From an uncultured Eubacteriales bacterium (GTDB taxonomy: Bacteria > Bacillota > Clostridia > Lachnospirales > Lachnospiraceae): a stretch of DNA of 17,709 nt. A program made the position numbers and the translations under genes. Below are positions 6,560 to 15,201 of this stretch, piece by piece (within the stretch, counting starts at the first letter, position 1; every line of letters begins with the position of its first letter). Under the pieces are notes generated by a model, which did no database searches, was not told the origin of the DNA, and saw only the letters and a program-made list of their open reading frames with translations. The DNA lies in NCBI GenBank assembly GCA_900321525.1, contig ONWL01000037.1:1-17709 (forward strand). Direction: 5' to 3'.

Positions 6560-6919
6560 TCAGCTTCTTACTTTCTGGATATATGGACTTGATTTCAAAG
6601 GTTGACCATCATTGCCGCCGCCAGATTTCATAATTTTGTCAATATCATCTTCAGTCAAATAATGCCCAATATGCGCACCAGAACCATAATTTTGCCATAA
6701 ATAGTTTTTTATTTCTGCTATCGTATCCGCATTACACCCGGTTTGAGATGGTACAAAATTTGCAAGATCCGCATATCTTGTGTTTCCACAGCCGTCTTCA
6801 TCGGTAGGATCAATCAGGCAGTAAAGTCTGGCATTTGCCCAGCATTGATCTGCCACATTCTCGAATAGTTCCGTCTTGACAAAAACTGCTGTAGGGCTTT
6901 CATAAGTTGTTTTCTTCAT
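6560..6919 (-). CDS. Candidate RiPP precursor peptide, four cysteines
   Basis: A 119-residue hydrophilic protein starting MKKTTYESPTAVFVKTELFE and continuing NVADQCWANARLYC. The first 25 residues look like a leader (the MKKxxYExPxAxxV pattern with an acidic stretch is common in clostridial RiPP precursors). Cysteines are at 26, 34, 44 and 62, and a Gly/Ser-rich tail SGGGNDGQPLKSSPYIQKVRS follows. It has no signal peptide or enzyme motif. It lies between the radical SAM gene (14 nt upstream) and the kinase-like gene (3 nt downstream), with GGGAG before its ATG. Cys, Ser or Thr residues could be radical-SAM or phosphorylation targets; the core cannot be fixed from sequence alone. It is longer than many precursors, so an accessory protein remains possible. 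Confidence 0.68.
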   Translation of the reverse strand: MKKTTYESPTAVFVKTELFENVADQCWANARLYCLIDPTDEDGCGNTRYADLANFVPSQTGCNADTIAEIKNYLWQNYGSGAHIGHYLTEDDIDKIMKSGGGNDGQPLKSSPYIQKVRS

Positions 6920-6933
6920 AATAAAAATCTCCC

Positions 6934-8019
6934 TTATTTCAATAATTTTGTATACGCTTCCGCCAGTTGACAGAAGTACTCCGGAATGCCATTGACATCC
7001 CCTGTCTCACAATACCGGCTTGCCGCACACACACCGCAAAACTGCTGTACGCTGCACTGACGACATTGTTCCGGCAAAAGTAACTTCGGCATGACAGTTT
7101 CCAGTCTTGTCCATGCCTGTTCAAATCCTTCGGCAAAAGGTTCTGTAAAACATCCTCCAAATAGCGTACATGGCAGCATACGTCCATCCCAGGTGATTGT
7201 GTACTCCTGATATCCTGCATGACATCCATATGGCATATGATCCATAACCGCTTCCTGTGGGGCAGGCTCTTTTGGCTCATGTGCTTCCTGGTTCAAACGC
7301 AATTCAGTACGCTTTTCCGGGTTTTGCACATATTCATCCACCATCCTGCAATATCGGTTACAATAGAATGCGGCATTTTGTTGTGGCGAAAGGCGGCACT
7401 TTGCCGCATCACCAATACTGTCTCTCCCTGATTGAAAAACTGTCTGATTGATGTTGAATGTGACCCGATTTCCAAAACTTTTGATGAATTTCTCAATTTT
7501 GTCAGCTTCATCCAGATTATCTTTCACAATAGTTGTTCGAAGTTCTATGTGGGAAGGCAATGTGAGAAGCATCTTTAGGCCAGACATCATCATGTGGTAT
7601 CCATCCGGATTGCCGCACACTTTTTTGTATGTATCTGGCGATACCCCATAAATTGTGATTCCCAGCGTATGAGGTGGATACTTTCTGAGCGTGTCCATCA
7701 TCTTTGGTGTCACCAAAGTCCCATTGGTGTACAGCGTAGTATAAAACCCCATTTTTCCAATCGCCTCATAAATTTGGCAAAAATCCGGCCGGAGCATCGG
7801 TTCTCCACCAGTCAGAAGCAATCGGAATGTCCCCGCATCAAATATTTGCTGCGCCATAGAAATCCATTCATCAGCTGTACGCTCACGATAGCCAAGCTTC
7901 TGAATCCTTTGCTGGTCCACATGAACATAGCACATCTCACAGTTCAGATTGCATCGGCCAGTCAGTTCAAATGTTCCGCTTATTGGCATACGTTTCACAT
8001 GTTCCGGTGTCTGCTTCAT
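6934..8019 (-). CDS. Radical SAM/SPASM peptide maturase
   Basis: A 361-residue iron-sulphur enzyme that uses S-adenosylmethionine radical chemistry to crosslink or otherwise modify a peptide. The motif GRCNLNCEMCYVH gives the CxxxCxxC cluster site (Cys23, 27, 30) and LLLTGGEPML the SAM-binding GGE motif. The C-terminal SPASM domain is cysteine-rich, including YGCHAGYQEYTITWDGRMLP, CTLFGGC, and QCRQCSVQQFCGVC, and should bind auxiliary Fe-S clusters. The ATG at 8019 is chosen; a TTG at 8028 would add MSG. It lies 33 nt after the PqqD-like stop, and most of that spacing comes from a duplication. Together with the PqqD-like protein and precursor it forms the core of a RiPP pathway. The exact bond formed is unknown. 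Confidence 0.92.
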   Translation of the reverse strand: MKQTPEHVKRMPISGTFELTGRCNLNCEMCYVHVDQQRIQKLGYRERTADEWISMAQQIFDAGTFRLLLTGGEPMLRPDFCQIYEAIGKMGFYTTLYTNGTLVTPKMMDTLRKYPPHTLGITIYGVSPDTYKKVCGNPDGYHMMMSGLKMLLTLPSHIELRTTIVKDNLDEADKIEKFIKSFGNRVTFNINQTVFQSGRDSIGDAAKCRLSPQQNAAFYCNRYCRMVDEYVQNPEKRTELRLNQEAHEPKEPAPQEAVMDHMPYGCHAGYQEYTITWDGRMLPCTLFGGCFTEPFAEGFEQAWTRLETVMPKLLLPEQCRQCSVQQFCGVCAASRYCETGDVNGIPEYFCQLAEAYTKLLK

Positions 8020-8073
8020 CCCACTCAATCCACCACCACCATATCATCCCACTCAATCCACCACCACCATATC
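8016..8073. repeat. Perfect 28-bp tandem duplication at the pqqD/radical-SAM junction
   Basis: Copies at 8017-8044 and 8045-8072 are identical, and one flanking base on each side also fits the period. Each copy holds a triplet CCA/CAC run (GTG repeats on the coding strand). On the coding strand the first copy met encodes the last residues MVVVD and stop of the PqqD-like protein. The second copy lies between that stop and the radical SAM start. Confidence 0.95.
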
Positions 8074-8355
8074 GTGAGCCTGAAGAATCTTTAAGAAATC
8101 CAAAACATCCTCTTCTGCTCGACTATGAGAAATGGAAAAGGTTTCTTCCAGTGCATGCGCCAGTTCTTCACAGGTTCGAGACACCTTTAACAGATTGATT
8201 AACAATGCCGCACTACTGTTCAGTTCGATATAGCCGTTAAAGTTTGCCACATTCCCGCCAACAGAGATCAAAACCTCTGTGTCGGCAACTTTCCGCTGGA
8301 TATAGCCTTCCTTTAATTGAAAAGTCTTCATAGATGTACAGATTTTCTTTTTCAT
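8053..8355 (-). CDS. PqqD-like RiPP recognition element protein
   Basis: A roughly 100-residue PqqD-family protein. These fold into a winged-helix-like RiPP recognition element that grips the leader peptide and presents it to the radical SAM enzyme. Visible family features are the beta-strand pair YIQRKVADTEVLISVGG, the motif FNGYIELNSSAALLINLLK and the helix CEELAHALEETF before a second helix. The frame opens at an ATG at 8379, but the ATG at 8355 (MKKKICTSMK) follows GAGGTGG by 8 nt and fits family length. It is the first gene of the five-gene operon and the C-terminus lies in the duplicated 28 bp. Confidence 0.85.
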   Translation of the reverse strand: MKKKICTSMKTFQLKEGYIQRKVADTEVLISVGGNVANFNGYIELNSSAALLINLLKVSRTCEELAHALEETFSISHSRAEEDVLDFLKILQAHDMVVVD

Positions 8356-8379
8356 TTCTTGTTCCACCTCATATATCAT

Positions 8380-8490
8380 TACCCTGCTTTATATATTTAT
8401 GCTGCTTTCTGAAATGAATTCATTTGGTTTTTTCTATGAAACTTATATTAGCACTCTCTAACCGGCAAAATATTTTTGGGTTTCACACTC
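8380..8490 (-). promoter_or_regulatory. Leader region of the RiPP operon, promoter not resolved
   Basis: This gap separates the jetD stop from the pqqD-like gene. AT-rich -10-like stretches (TAAATATATAAA near 8384-8400 and TAATATAA near 8443-8450 on the minus strand) exist, but none has a good -35 at proper spacing. A mostly AT hairpin built on AACC/GGTT arms around 8460-8482 follows jetD and could be a weak terminator. Confidence 0.25.
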
Positions 8491-9807
8491 CTACCAATAC
8501 ACCACCTTCTCCTGATATCCTGCTACCTGCGCCGTTTTCAATTCCTGAACCAGTTCTGTCAGTTCCTCATCTGTGATTCCATCCAGCATTTTCATTCTTC
8601 TGGAAGATATCTGCTCATTTGACTTGCTGCTTTCATATTCTGCTACGGACATATGCCAGTATGCAAATGGCCCCTTATAATATTGTTTCAGCTTCTGGGC
8701 AATCAGCAATCCTTCCGGGTCAAAATCACCGGCATAATACACCTTCGTACCAGTCTTTGCCAGTAAATCCAGCAGGAAGAGTCCACTCAATCTGGGATGA
8801 CCATTCATGCACATGCAGGCTCTTTTTCCCTTCCATTCTCTGCAAAGCATTGCGTAAATAGAAGGATTTTCCACCACATAAATCTCTCCATCCAGGCAGG
8901 CCGCCTGTTTCCAGTCTACCAGCACAGACAGGGAAACCTGCACCGTGTCTCCCTCTACCAGAAACCCTTCCATTCCTCTATGAAGTATCCCCTCTCTGGT
9001 CCATGCACGCACACCGGAAACCATCACATAATTGGAAATATCATCTACCAAAAGTCCTACCGCAAAATATTGCTGCTGCATCTGCAAAGCATGAAACAGT
9101 GCTGACCCTTCCAAATGCATCTGCTGTTTTCCGATCATCCATTGTATCAGATGCTTTAAAAAGCTCTCTTCCTTCGTTCCCCTGTCAAAAGCATGGGGAT
9201 TTCCGGTCAGTTGTGCCGCAAATACCGCCACATACTCATACTCCGCTTTCCAGAAGGGGAAACCGTTGATGATCCGGGCACCCAATTGGAGCATCTTTCC
9301 AAACAGTGATCCATCTTTTCCCGATGCCCGATATTCTCTTTGCACCCAGGCACCTGCCCCATTTCGTCCTTCCTGCACATCTGCCAGCCAGTCTGCGGCA
9401 GGGGTGCCTGCGTACCGGATCTGCACTTCACAAAGCACCTGCTGCCATGCGTTTGCCTCCCTCTCCCTTTGCTCCTTTTTGCCGATCAGTTCCTCCTGAA
9501 AGTACAACTCCAGCAAATCTTTTGGCTGTAGTCCGCCAAAGCGGCTCTCTGCAAGAGCTTTTTGAAACCGTGCTGCCGAAATAGAGACTGCTTTCTGTTC
9601 ATGATAATTTTTCTGAAAGAACCCTTCCAGATCTTCTCGTTCCCCATCTGTCAGATCCCGCAATGTGACCGTTCCGGAAAAAGTGCCATAGGAAAGATAC
9701 TTCTCCCAAAATCCCCTCAGTACCTTTTCAAACACCGGACATTCTCTAAAATAGCAAATACACGCCTCTGCCAGTGCATATTCCTGACCTGCTTTCCCTG
9801 TTTCCAA
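8491..9807 (-). CDS. jetD: Wadjet type II JetD, Toprim nuclease subunit
   Basis: A 438-residue TIGR02679-family protein, the DNA-cleaving subunit of type II Wadjet. The C-terminal Toprim domain (DUF2399) shows its metal-binding acids: Glu313 in IYVVENPSIYAML and Asp361/Asp363 in VYYAGDFDPEG. The N-terminal half is the DUF3323-type DNA/complex-binding region. In the studied type I system JetD dimers cut plasmid DNA once the SMC complex has extruded the whole circle. It follows jetC after 10 nt. An in-frame TAG lies two codons upstream, so the only upstream start is the TTG at 9807, preceded by AAAGGA and AGG. Catalytic residues are intact, so the subunit should be active. Confidence 0.93.
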   Translation of the reverse strand: METGKAGQEYALAEACICYFRECPVFEKVLRGFWEKYLSYGTFSGTVTLRDLTDGEREDLEGFFQKNYHEQKAVSISAARFQKALAESRFGGLQPKDLLELYFQEELIGKKEQREREANAWQQVLCEVQIRYAGTPAADWLADVQEGRNGAGAWVQREYRASGKDGSLFGKMLQLGARIINGFPFWKAEYEYVAVFAAQLTGNPHAFDRGTKEESFLKHLIQWMIGKQQMHLEGSALFHALQMQQQYFAVGLLVDDISNYVMVSGVRAWTREGILHRGMEGFLVEGDTVQVSLSVLVDWKQAACLDGEIYVVENPSIYAMLCREWKGKRACMCMNGHPRLSGLFLLDLLAKTGTKVYYAGDFDPEGLLIAQKLKQYYKGPFAYWHMSVAEYESSKSNEQISSRRMKMLDGITDEELTELVQELKTAQVAGYQEKVVYW

Positions 9808-9817
9808 TTTCTACCTG

Positions 9818-12800
9818 TCATTCCTTTCTTTGATTCTCCGTATAATACTCTTTTGCCGCCTCTTCCATACTTTGTGTACTTTCCAACAGTTCCTTCCCCT
9901 TTCCATTCCACAAGTATGCCATAACTGTGACAAATCTGGCATTTCCCGGACGCATGAGCTGATAAATTGCCAGCGCATCCAAGGTTTCATAATCTCCCCA
10001 CAGTACCTGAGAATTCATGATAAAATCAAACTGGAATTCTGTCATCAGACGGAACATATCGCATATATTTTTGTTGTCTACTCCCGCAAATGCTTCATCC
10101 AGAGAAATCAATCGAGGGGCATCTTCTCTGCCACCCTGATATTTTGCCACCACAGCAGAGAACAATGGCACGTACATAGACATTGCCTTTTCTCCCCCAC
10201 TGAACGTACCAAACACACTGTTGGTCAATTCTCTCTGTTTCTCTCCGCTTTTCTGGGAAAAGAGCTGAAATTCAAACCACTTACGATAGTCCAGTGTTTC
10301 TTTCATGACCTGATAAAAGGACAATGTGCCCCCACCATCCTTCGCATACTTTCTTGCCTGCTCCACTTTAGAGCGAAAATGCTGTGACAGTTTGGCTGCT
10401 TCTTCTTCTCTCATCAGGCGATAATCCTTTTTTAGCAGTTCCACCAGTTCTCTGGTATCTAACTGATCTTCCTGCTCCGCAGTCTTGCTTCTCCAGCGAA
10501 GACTCAGCTTCAATCCACTGGAAGTATTCATGCCACCCATAAGTGCATTCATCTTCTCCACCCACACATTGGAATTGTGAATTCTGCTTCTGATCTTTCT
10601 GCTGATGGTATTTGCCAGAATATCTTCAAACAGTTCTCTGTCTCCTGCCTGAATCAAATCCTGCAATTCCGCAATATCCACTTCCAGATAAAACAGCAGT
10701 TTGGAAAACGGCATCTGTGTTCCCTGGTATCGTGCCAGAATATCCAGACGCTTCGCTGGCGGGTCTCCTCTCTGGGCCTGCTCCTCCAGTTCCTCAAACT
10801 GCTCCTTTTGGGTCAGCTGATACTCCATCAGGAAAGAACGATTCTCAAAATAAATCCGGTTCAATTCCTGAATGACCGTTTCTTTCTGTAGATTTCCACA
10901 GGTTCCCTCCAGAAAAGTCTGCACCAGCTCTGGATGTTCTGCTGCCTCTTTTGGAACATCTTCTACATAAGAAAGTGCGTACTCTGCTTCATAACATTTT
11001 TGCAGATAGCCGTTTCTTCTCCTGGTTTCCTGTATTTTTTCAGTTCCCTGTTTGATCTGCTCCTGTAAATTTCGAATCTGCTCTGCTTTCTGTGCTTTCT
11101 CCTCAATACAACTCTGTAGTTTTACTGAATAATCCCTGAGCCACTCTATGCAGGCATCCAGACGTTCTTTGATTTCCTCATAGTTGGTCAGCTTTAACTG
11201 TTCCTGAACAGACTGATATTCTTCCTGTTCCTTTTTCAGACCTTTGGTGACCATTCCCATTTCGTAACGAATCTGCTCCAAATCCCCATCCAGATGTTCC
11301 ATCCGCTCCCGCAAATCCTCTATATACTGTAACAGTTGCAGATAGATGGCATGTCCTGACTTCAATTCATGGAATTGGGAATGATACGTTCGTGCTGCCG
11401 ACTCTGCTCTGCGAAATACCTCATAGGTACAGGTCAGGCACAGTTTCTCTGCAATCTGCATGGCTTCCCTCTGCATGTCATTGAGCTGTATGGTCATCGC
11501 CTTTAGCTGCTGTTCCAGTGCACGCCCTTCTTCTCTCAGCCTGTCTGTCAGCCTCCTGGCCTCCTGTAGCAGATTCCATGCGGTTCGCAAATCTCCATCC
11601 CCGGGAAGTGTTTCATACTCCCGATCCAACTGCGCACACCGTTCTTTTAACTGCACCACTTCCTGTTGCAGCTGTTCCTGCTGTGCTTCGATCTGCGCCA
11701 ACTGTTGCTGACACATCCGTATCTTTGCCTGACGGTTCTCTTCCCTTGCTCTGGTTCCCAGAAAACCGGCTTCATACTCGCCTGTCACAGTTCCGGTCAG
11801 TACGCCAATCTGATAGGTGCCATCTGGTGCAATGTTCGTCACCCCATCGCTGTCATAGGCAATGTTTCGCAAAATCCCGGTGACTTTTTGATTGAAAAAC
11901 AGATCGTTTACCGAATCATTCAGGTCCAGTACATCCAGTATGCTTCTTTCTGCCGACTGCTTTCTGGCAAACAGATACCGGTCACAGCATCCGGGATCCA
12001 TCTGGAGTACCTGTTCTTTGTACTCCTCATCTATGATCAGTGCATCCAGTATCCCCATATACAGCAATGCTTCTTCCAGCCGGTCACAGTCTGTTTTCGT
12101 CAGCTCCTGTCCAAATTCCAGTACCTGATAAAACGGTTGATAGGGAATTCCCAGTTGTTCCAGACGTGCTCTGTTTTTCAGAACAGCTTCGCTTCTGGGC
12201 GGTTCCGGTTCTTTGTGATTTTCCCACTCATTCAGTTCTCTCCTGATCTGGTCATATACCTCCTGCAATTCTTCTATGGCATGAACATTCTGCTGCAATC
12301 TGGTCTGATATACACCATTTTTGCGAATCCAGCCATCAGAAACCTGCTTTTTCACCATGGCAAAATCCGATGTTTCCCCATAGGTTTCTGCAAATTGTGC
12401 CAACTGTTTCATCTGTTCATGCTCTAATACCAGCTCCTGATTGCTGCCATTCCATTGATACAGTGCCTCTTTCCATTCATTCTGCACCTGTACCAGCATA
12501 CTTTCCAGTTCATTAACCCGGCGTTCACTGCCGTCCGTCTCTTTCTGGTTCTTCTCCCTCTTTTGCATCAGGTCATCTACCTGTCTCTTCTGTAGCTCCA
12601 CCTGCTGTAAAATCTTCAGACCATCCTCAATCCTCTGCCTGGTCTTTTCAAACAGTTCCTGATGACCGGAAAACCCATATGATGCATCCAGATGTTCTTC
12701 CAGTTCATTCCGGAAAAATGTATGCTCATCAAAGGACATTTCTTCTGCTTCTGTCTGCATCTCGTCTAACAGACTTTCCAGATCACACCGTTTTTTGTAC

Positions 12801-13936
12801 GCCTCATCCTGCCCTTTTTTCTGCCTTTCTTCCAGTTCCAGATACTGCTCCTGCTTGGCAGAAAGCTGTCGCTCCTTCTCTCTCAGCTGGGTCTCCTCAT
12901 CCGCAATCCGGGTACGCAGTTCCAGTTCTCTGGATTTCAGTGCTACCGCATTGCTGTTGCTTAAAGACTCCCTCTCCTTCTCCAATGCTTCTTTTTTGGC
13001 ATCTAACTGGAGCTGCTCTCCATCCAGTTCCAAAACCCGCTGCTCCCACACTTCAATCCTGTGTCTGCGGTCTGCCTCTTCCTGTTCCAGCGTACCCAGT
13101 TTCTTCTGATTTTCCACATAATGATCTGCTTTTTCGAACAGAATCAGCCGATTATACCGATCCAGAATCCGATTGATCTTCTCCGCCGCCTGCTTTGCCT
13201 CCTGCCTGGCTTTCAAATTCATGTTCAATGTATCCATATTTTCAATGGCCTCTGACATAGGGCGCAGATCTTCATCTGACAAAGGCTGCAATGAATCACT
13301 CAGAATATCATTGATGACAGAAGGCTTGAAATCTTTTGACAGCTTTGGCGTACGCAGCTGAATCAGCAGATCAATCATTTCTTTGTATTCTTCTACGGTT
13401 TCAAATCCAAAAATCTGCCGGTTTACATACTCCATATAGTCGGACTGTTTTTCAAACACCTGTCCCCCGTCCTGAAGTCGGTATTCCAACTCTTTTTTAG
13501 AAAGTGTCACCTTCTCATCTGTCTGCTTGTATAAAAAGAAATCCTTCCCAATCCGTTTGCCATCTGTCAGACTGAAATACCACTTGTCCAGTGGTTTGCC
13601 CCGTCTTGCCCGTATTCCCATGCCTATGGTCAGATAGGTATCACTTTCCTGACGGCGAAATTCCAGATACAGATAGCCTGTCCGTTCCTCCCGCTTGTCA
13701 TCCTCCTCTAACAGATAACTGTTCATCTTTCTGTCACGGGAACCGAAAGGGTCCAAACGTTCCGGACTCATATTTCCATCCAAAAGAAGGGGAACCACAC
13801 TTTGCATGGTCACTGATTTTCCGGAACCATTGGAACCACGCAGCAACATTCTCCCCTTTACAAAATGAAACTCCTGCTCATCATAATACCAGAAATTAAT
13901 CAAACCAATTTTATTTGCCTGCCATCTGCTGTTCAT
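9818..13936 (-). CDS. jetC: Wadjet type II JetC, SMC/MukB-like ATPase
   Basis: A 1372-residue TIGR02680-family protein, the SMC-like motor of Wadjet. The N-terminal head has RGSNGSGKSVTMQ (Walker A at about 34-41). Long heptad-rich, Glu/Gln/Lys-rich coiled coils (about 240-560 and 740-1100) flank a globular hinge near 600-720. The C-terminal head has the signature FSGGEKA (from about 1246) and Walker B LISLDEAF (about 1276-1283). Length is normal for the family. The ATG at 13936 has TAGGAG 6 nt upstream and lies 50 nt after jetB. The complex extrudes DNA loops and marks small circular DNA for cutting by JetD. All ATPase motifs are intact. Confidence 0.96.
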   Translation of the reverse strand: MNSRWQANKIGLINFWYYDEQEFHFVKGRMLLRGSNGSGKSVTMQSVVPLLLDGNMSPERLDPFGSRDRKMNSYLLEEDDKREERTGYLYLEFRRQESDTYLTIGMGIRARRGKPLDKWYFSLTDGKRIGKDFFLYKQTDEKVTLSKKELEYRLQDGGQVFEKQSDYMEYVNRQIFGFETVEEYKEMIDLLIQLRTPKLSKDFKPSVINDILSDSLQPLSDEDLRPMSEAIENMDTLNMNLKARQEAKQAAEKINRILDRYNRLILFEKADHYVENQKKLGTLEQEEADRRHRIEVWEQRVLELDGEQLQLDAKKEALEKERESLSNSNAVALKSRELELRTRIADEETQLREKERQLSAKQEQYLELEERQKKGQDEAYKKRCDLESLLDEMQTEAEEMSFDEHTFFRNELEEHLDASYGFSGHQELFEKTRQRIEDGLKILQQVELQKRQVDDLMQKREKNQKETDGSERRVNELESMLVQVQNEWKEALYQWNGSNQELVLEHEQMKQLAQFAETYGETSDFAMVKKQVSDGWIRKNGVYQTRLQQNVHAIEELQEVYDQIRRELNEWENHKEPEPPRSEAVLKNRARLEQLGIPYQPFYQVLEFGQELTKTDCDRLEEALLYMGILDALIIDEEYKEQVLQMDPGCCDRYLFARKQSAERSILDVLDLNDSVNDLFFNQKVTGILRNIAYDSDGVTNIAPDGTYQIGVLTGTVTGEYEAGFLGTRAREENRQAKIRMCQQQLAQIEAQQEQLQQEVVQLKERCAQLDREYETLPGDGDLRTAWNLLQEARRLTDRLREEGRALEQQLKAMTIQLNDMQREAMQIAEKLCLTCTYEVFRRAESAARTYHSQFHELKSGHAIYLQLLQYIEDLRERMEHLDGDLEQIRYEMGMVTKGLKKEQEEYQSVQEQLKLTNYEEIKERLDACIEWLRDYSVKLQSCIEEKAQKAEQIRNLQEQIKQGTEKIQETRRRNGYLQKCYEAEYALSYVEDVPKEAAEHPELVQTFLEGTCGNLQKETVIQELNRIYFENRSFLMEYQLTQKEQFEELEEQAQRGDPPAKRLDILARYQGTQMPFSKLLFYLEVDIAELQDLIQAGDRELFEDILANTISRKIRSRIHNSNVWVEKMNALMGGMNTSSGLKLSLRWRSKTAEQEDQLDTRELVELLKKDYRLMREEEAAKLSQHFRSKVEQARKYAKDGGGTLSFYQVMKETLDYRKWFEFQLFSQKSGEKQRELTNSVFGTFSGGEKAMSMYVPLFSAVVAKYQGGREDAPRLISLDEAFAGVDNKNICDMFRLMTEFQFDFIMNSQVLWGDYETLDALAIYQLMRPGNARFVTVMAYLWNGKGKELLESTQSMEEAAKEYYTENQRKE

Positions 13937-13986
13937 ATATATCTCCTAATCTGCAATTACTCCGTACCTTCACCGTTACATTTATC

Positions 13987-15135
13987 TTAATTTTTCTCTG
14001 TGGTGTGCTCCGGCACATAATCTTCCGGATACTGTCCCATGAGCTTTCCTGCCAATGGATAAATGAGCATCTGATGTTCTGCCTTTAACGGTTTCAAAAA
14101 AGTCCAGCGTTCCATATGTTCCATGATTTTCTTCACAAATTCTCCATCCGGAAGCTCCCGATACTGCTTGATAAACCCAGCGCCCCATTCTGCCTTCACT
14201 TCTCTTAACAGCTGTATCCACTCCATTTCATCCACCAATATAGTTTCATCATTTCGAACCTGCCACACATTTTCTTCTACTCTTTGTCTGATTTTGGCAC
14301 AACACAAAAGCAGAATATCGGATATTGCATTATTTCCAGGAAATTCCACTCCCATATGGCAGTCTTCTCCCATGAGCAGATAGGCACTTCCTTTGTGAAG
14401 GTGTACCTGACAGTCAAAATTCTGCTCCATATCCTCTGCCAGCCTCCTGCCATAATTTTTCAGATATTCAAAATCCTCTTCCGGACCTGATTCCCGATAC
14501 AATCCCGGTGTAAAGAGCAGCCTCTTATATACCCGATGTCGTCTGACGATACCACGATTCTCATCCATTTCATACCATTCACTTTCCTGAAAATCCTCCG
14601 GCTGGTCAAATTCCATGATATCTTTTGAAAAATTCCGCATAAAATACCGGGACGCACCTGTGTTTTCATACAGCACCTCACCTGACTGCTCTTCCATAAA
14701 CACATCATCACTTCCATCGGTCACGTGCAAAATCCCCTGAGAGACGGCATACCGCAACACCCGGATCAACTGTCTTCTGCATACATATAATGTCCAGTCC
14801 ACCGACTGCTTGGGCATATTTCCGGCAATGTATTCTGTCAACTGTGACAGAATGAACTGTTCTCCCTCATCCTTGTCCTCCAGAAACATGAGCAACACAC
14901 ATAAAAACGCATATTCTTCTTTGGATGTAAAATCCAAAATCCCCATAAACGGTTCCGGTATGGCAGGTATCTTTTCCAGTTTCACAAGCAGCGAATTCTC
15001 TACGATCTGACATCCCATTTTCTCTGTGGCAAACCGCCTGATGTCCCCCAATCCATCCCGCACTTGATAATAAAGGGCCTTGTCCTCTGATTTCAGAACC
15101 CAACGCCGGTTCAACAGTATTTCCAGTTCTTTCAC
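13987..15135 (-). CDS. jetB: Wadjet type II JetB, KITE-like subunit
   Basis: A 382-residue TIGR02678/DUF2398-family protein. In Wadjet complexes JetB is the KITE-type winged-helix partner that joins the kleisin JetA to the SMC heads. The start is a GTG at 15135 with the full ribosome binding site AGGAGG 8 nt upstream. An N-terminal helix bundle (about 1-115) is followed by winged-helix-like segments (LTEYIAG and RRQLIRVLRYAVSQGILHVT) and a long C-terminal helical region. It sits between jetA and jetC with gaps of 66 and 50 nt. Assignment rests on sequence resemblance and on its fixed position in the jetABCD order. Confidence 0.9.
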   Translation of the reverse strand: MKELEILLNRRWVLKSEDKALYYQVRDGLGDIRRFATEKMGCQIVENSLLVKLEKIPAIPEPFMGILDFTSKEEYAFLCVLLMFLEDKDEGEQFILSQLTEYIAGNMPKQSVDWTLYVCRRQLIRVLRYAVSQGILHVTDGSDDVFMEEQSGEVLYENTGASRYFMRNFSKDIMEFDQPEDFQESEWYEMDENRGIVRRHRVYKRLLFTPGLYRESGPEEDFEYLKNYGRRLAEDMEQNFDCQVHLHKGSAYLLMGEDCHMGVEFPGNNAISDILLLCCAKIRQRVEENVWQVRNDETILVDEMEWIQLLREVKAEWGAGFIKQYRELPDGEFVKKIMEHMERWTFLKPLKAEHQMLIYPLAGKLMGQYPEDYVPEHTTEKN

Positions 15136-15201
15136 GCTTCTCTCCTCCTAAGAAGCAAGGCTTCATCCAGGATGTCCCTCCACCACTGCATGCTGCTCTT
15201 G

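Noticed and set aside
8016..8073. Short repeats as a CRISPR array
   Set aside because: The two copies are directly adjacent with no spacer between them and overlap coding sequence; it is a simple tandem duplication.
7594..8094. A 166-codon plus-strand open frame over the radical SAM start
   Set aside because: It is antisense to a clear radical SAM gene, rich in His/Ser from the complement and crosses the tandem repeat; no family resemblance.
11666..12427. A 253-codon plus-strand open frame
   Set aside because: It lies wholly antisense to the jetC coiled-coil region, has no ribosome binding site and has low-complexity composition typical of a shadow frame.
14867..15166. A 99-codon minus-strand frame starting MKPCFLGGEKRE
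   Set aside because: It overlaps the start of jetB in another frame and its composition is not protein-like; the AGGAGG in it serves the jetB GTG.
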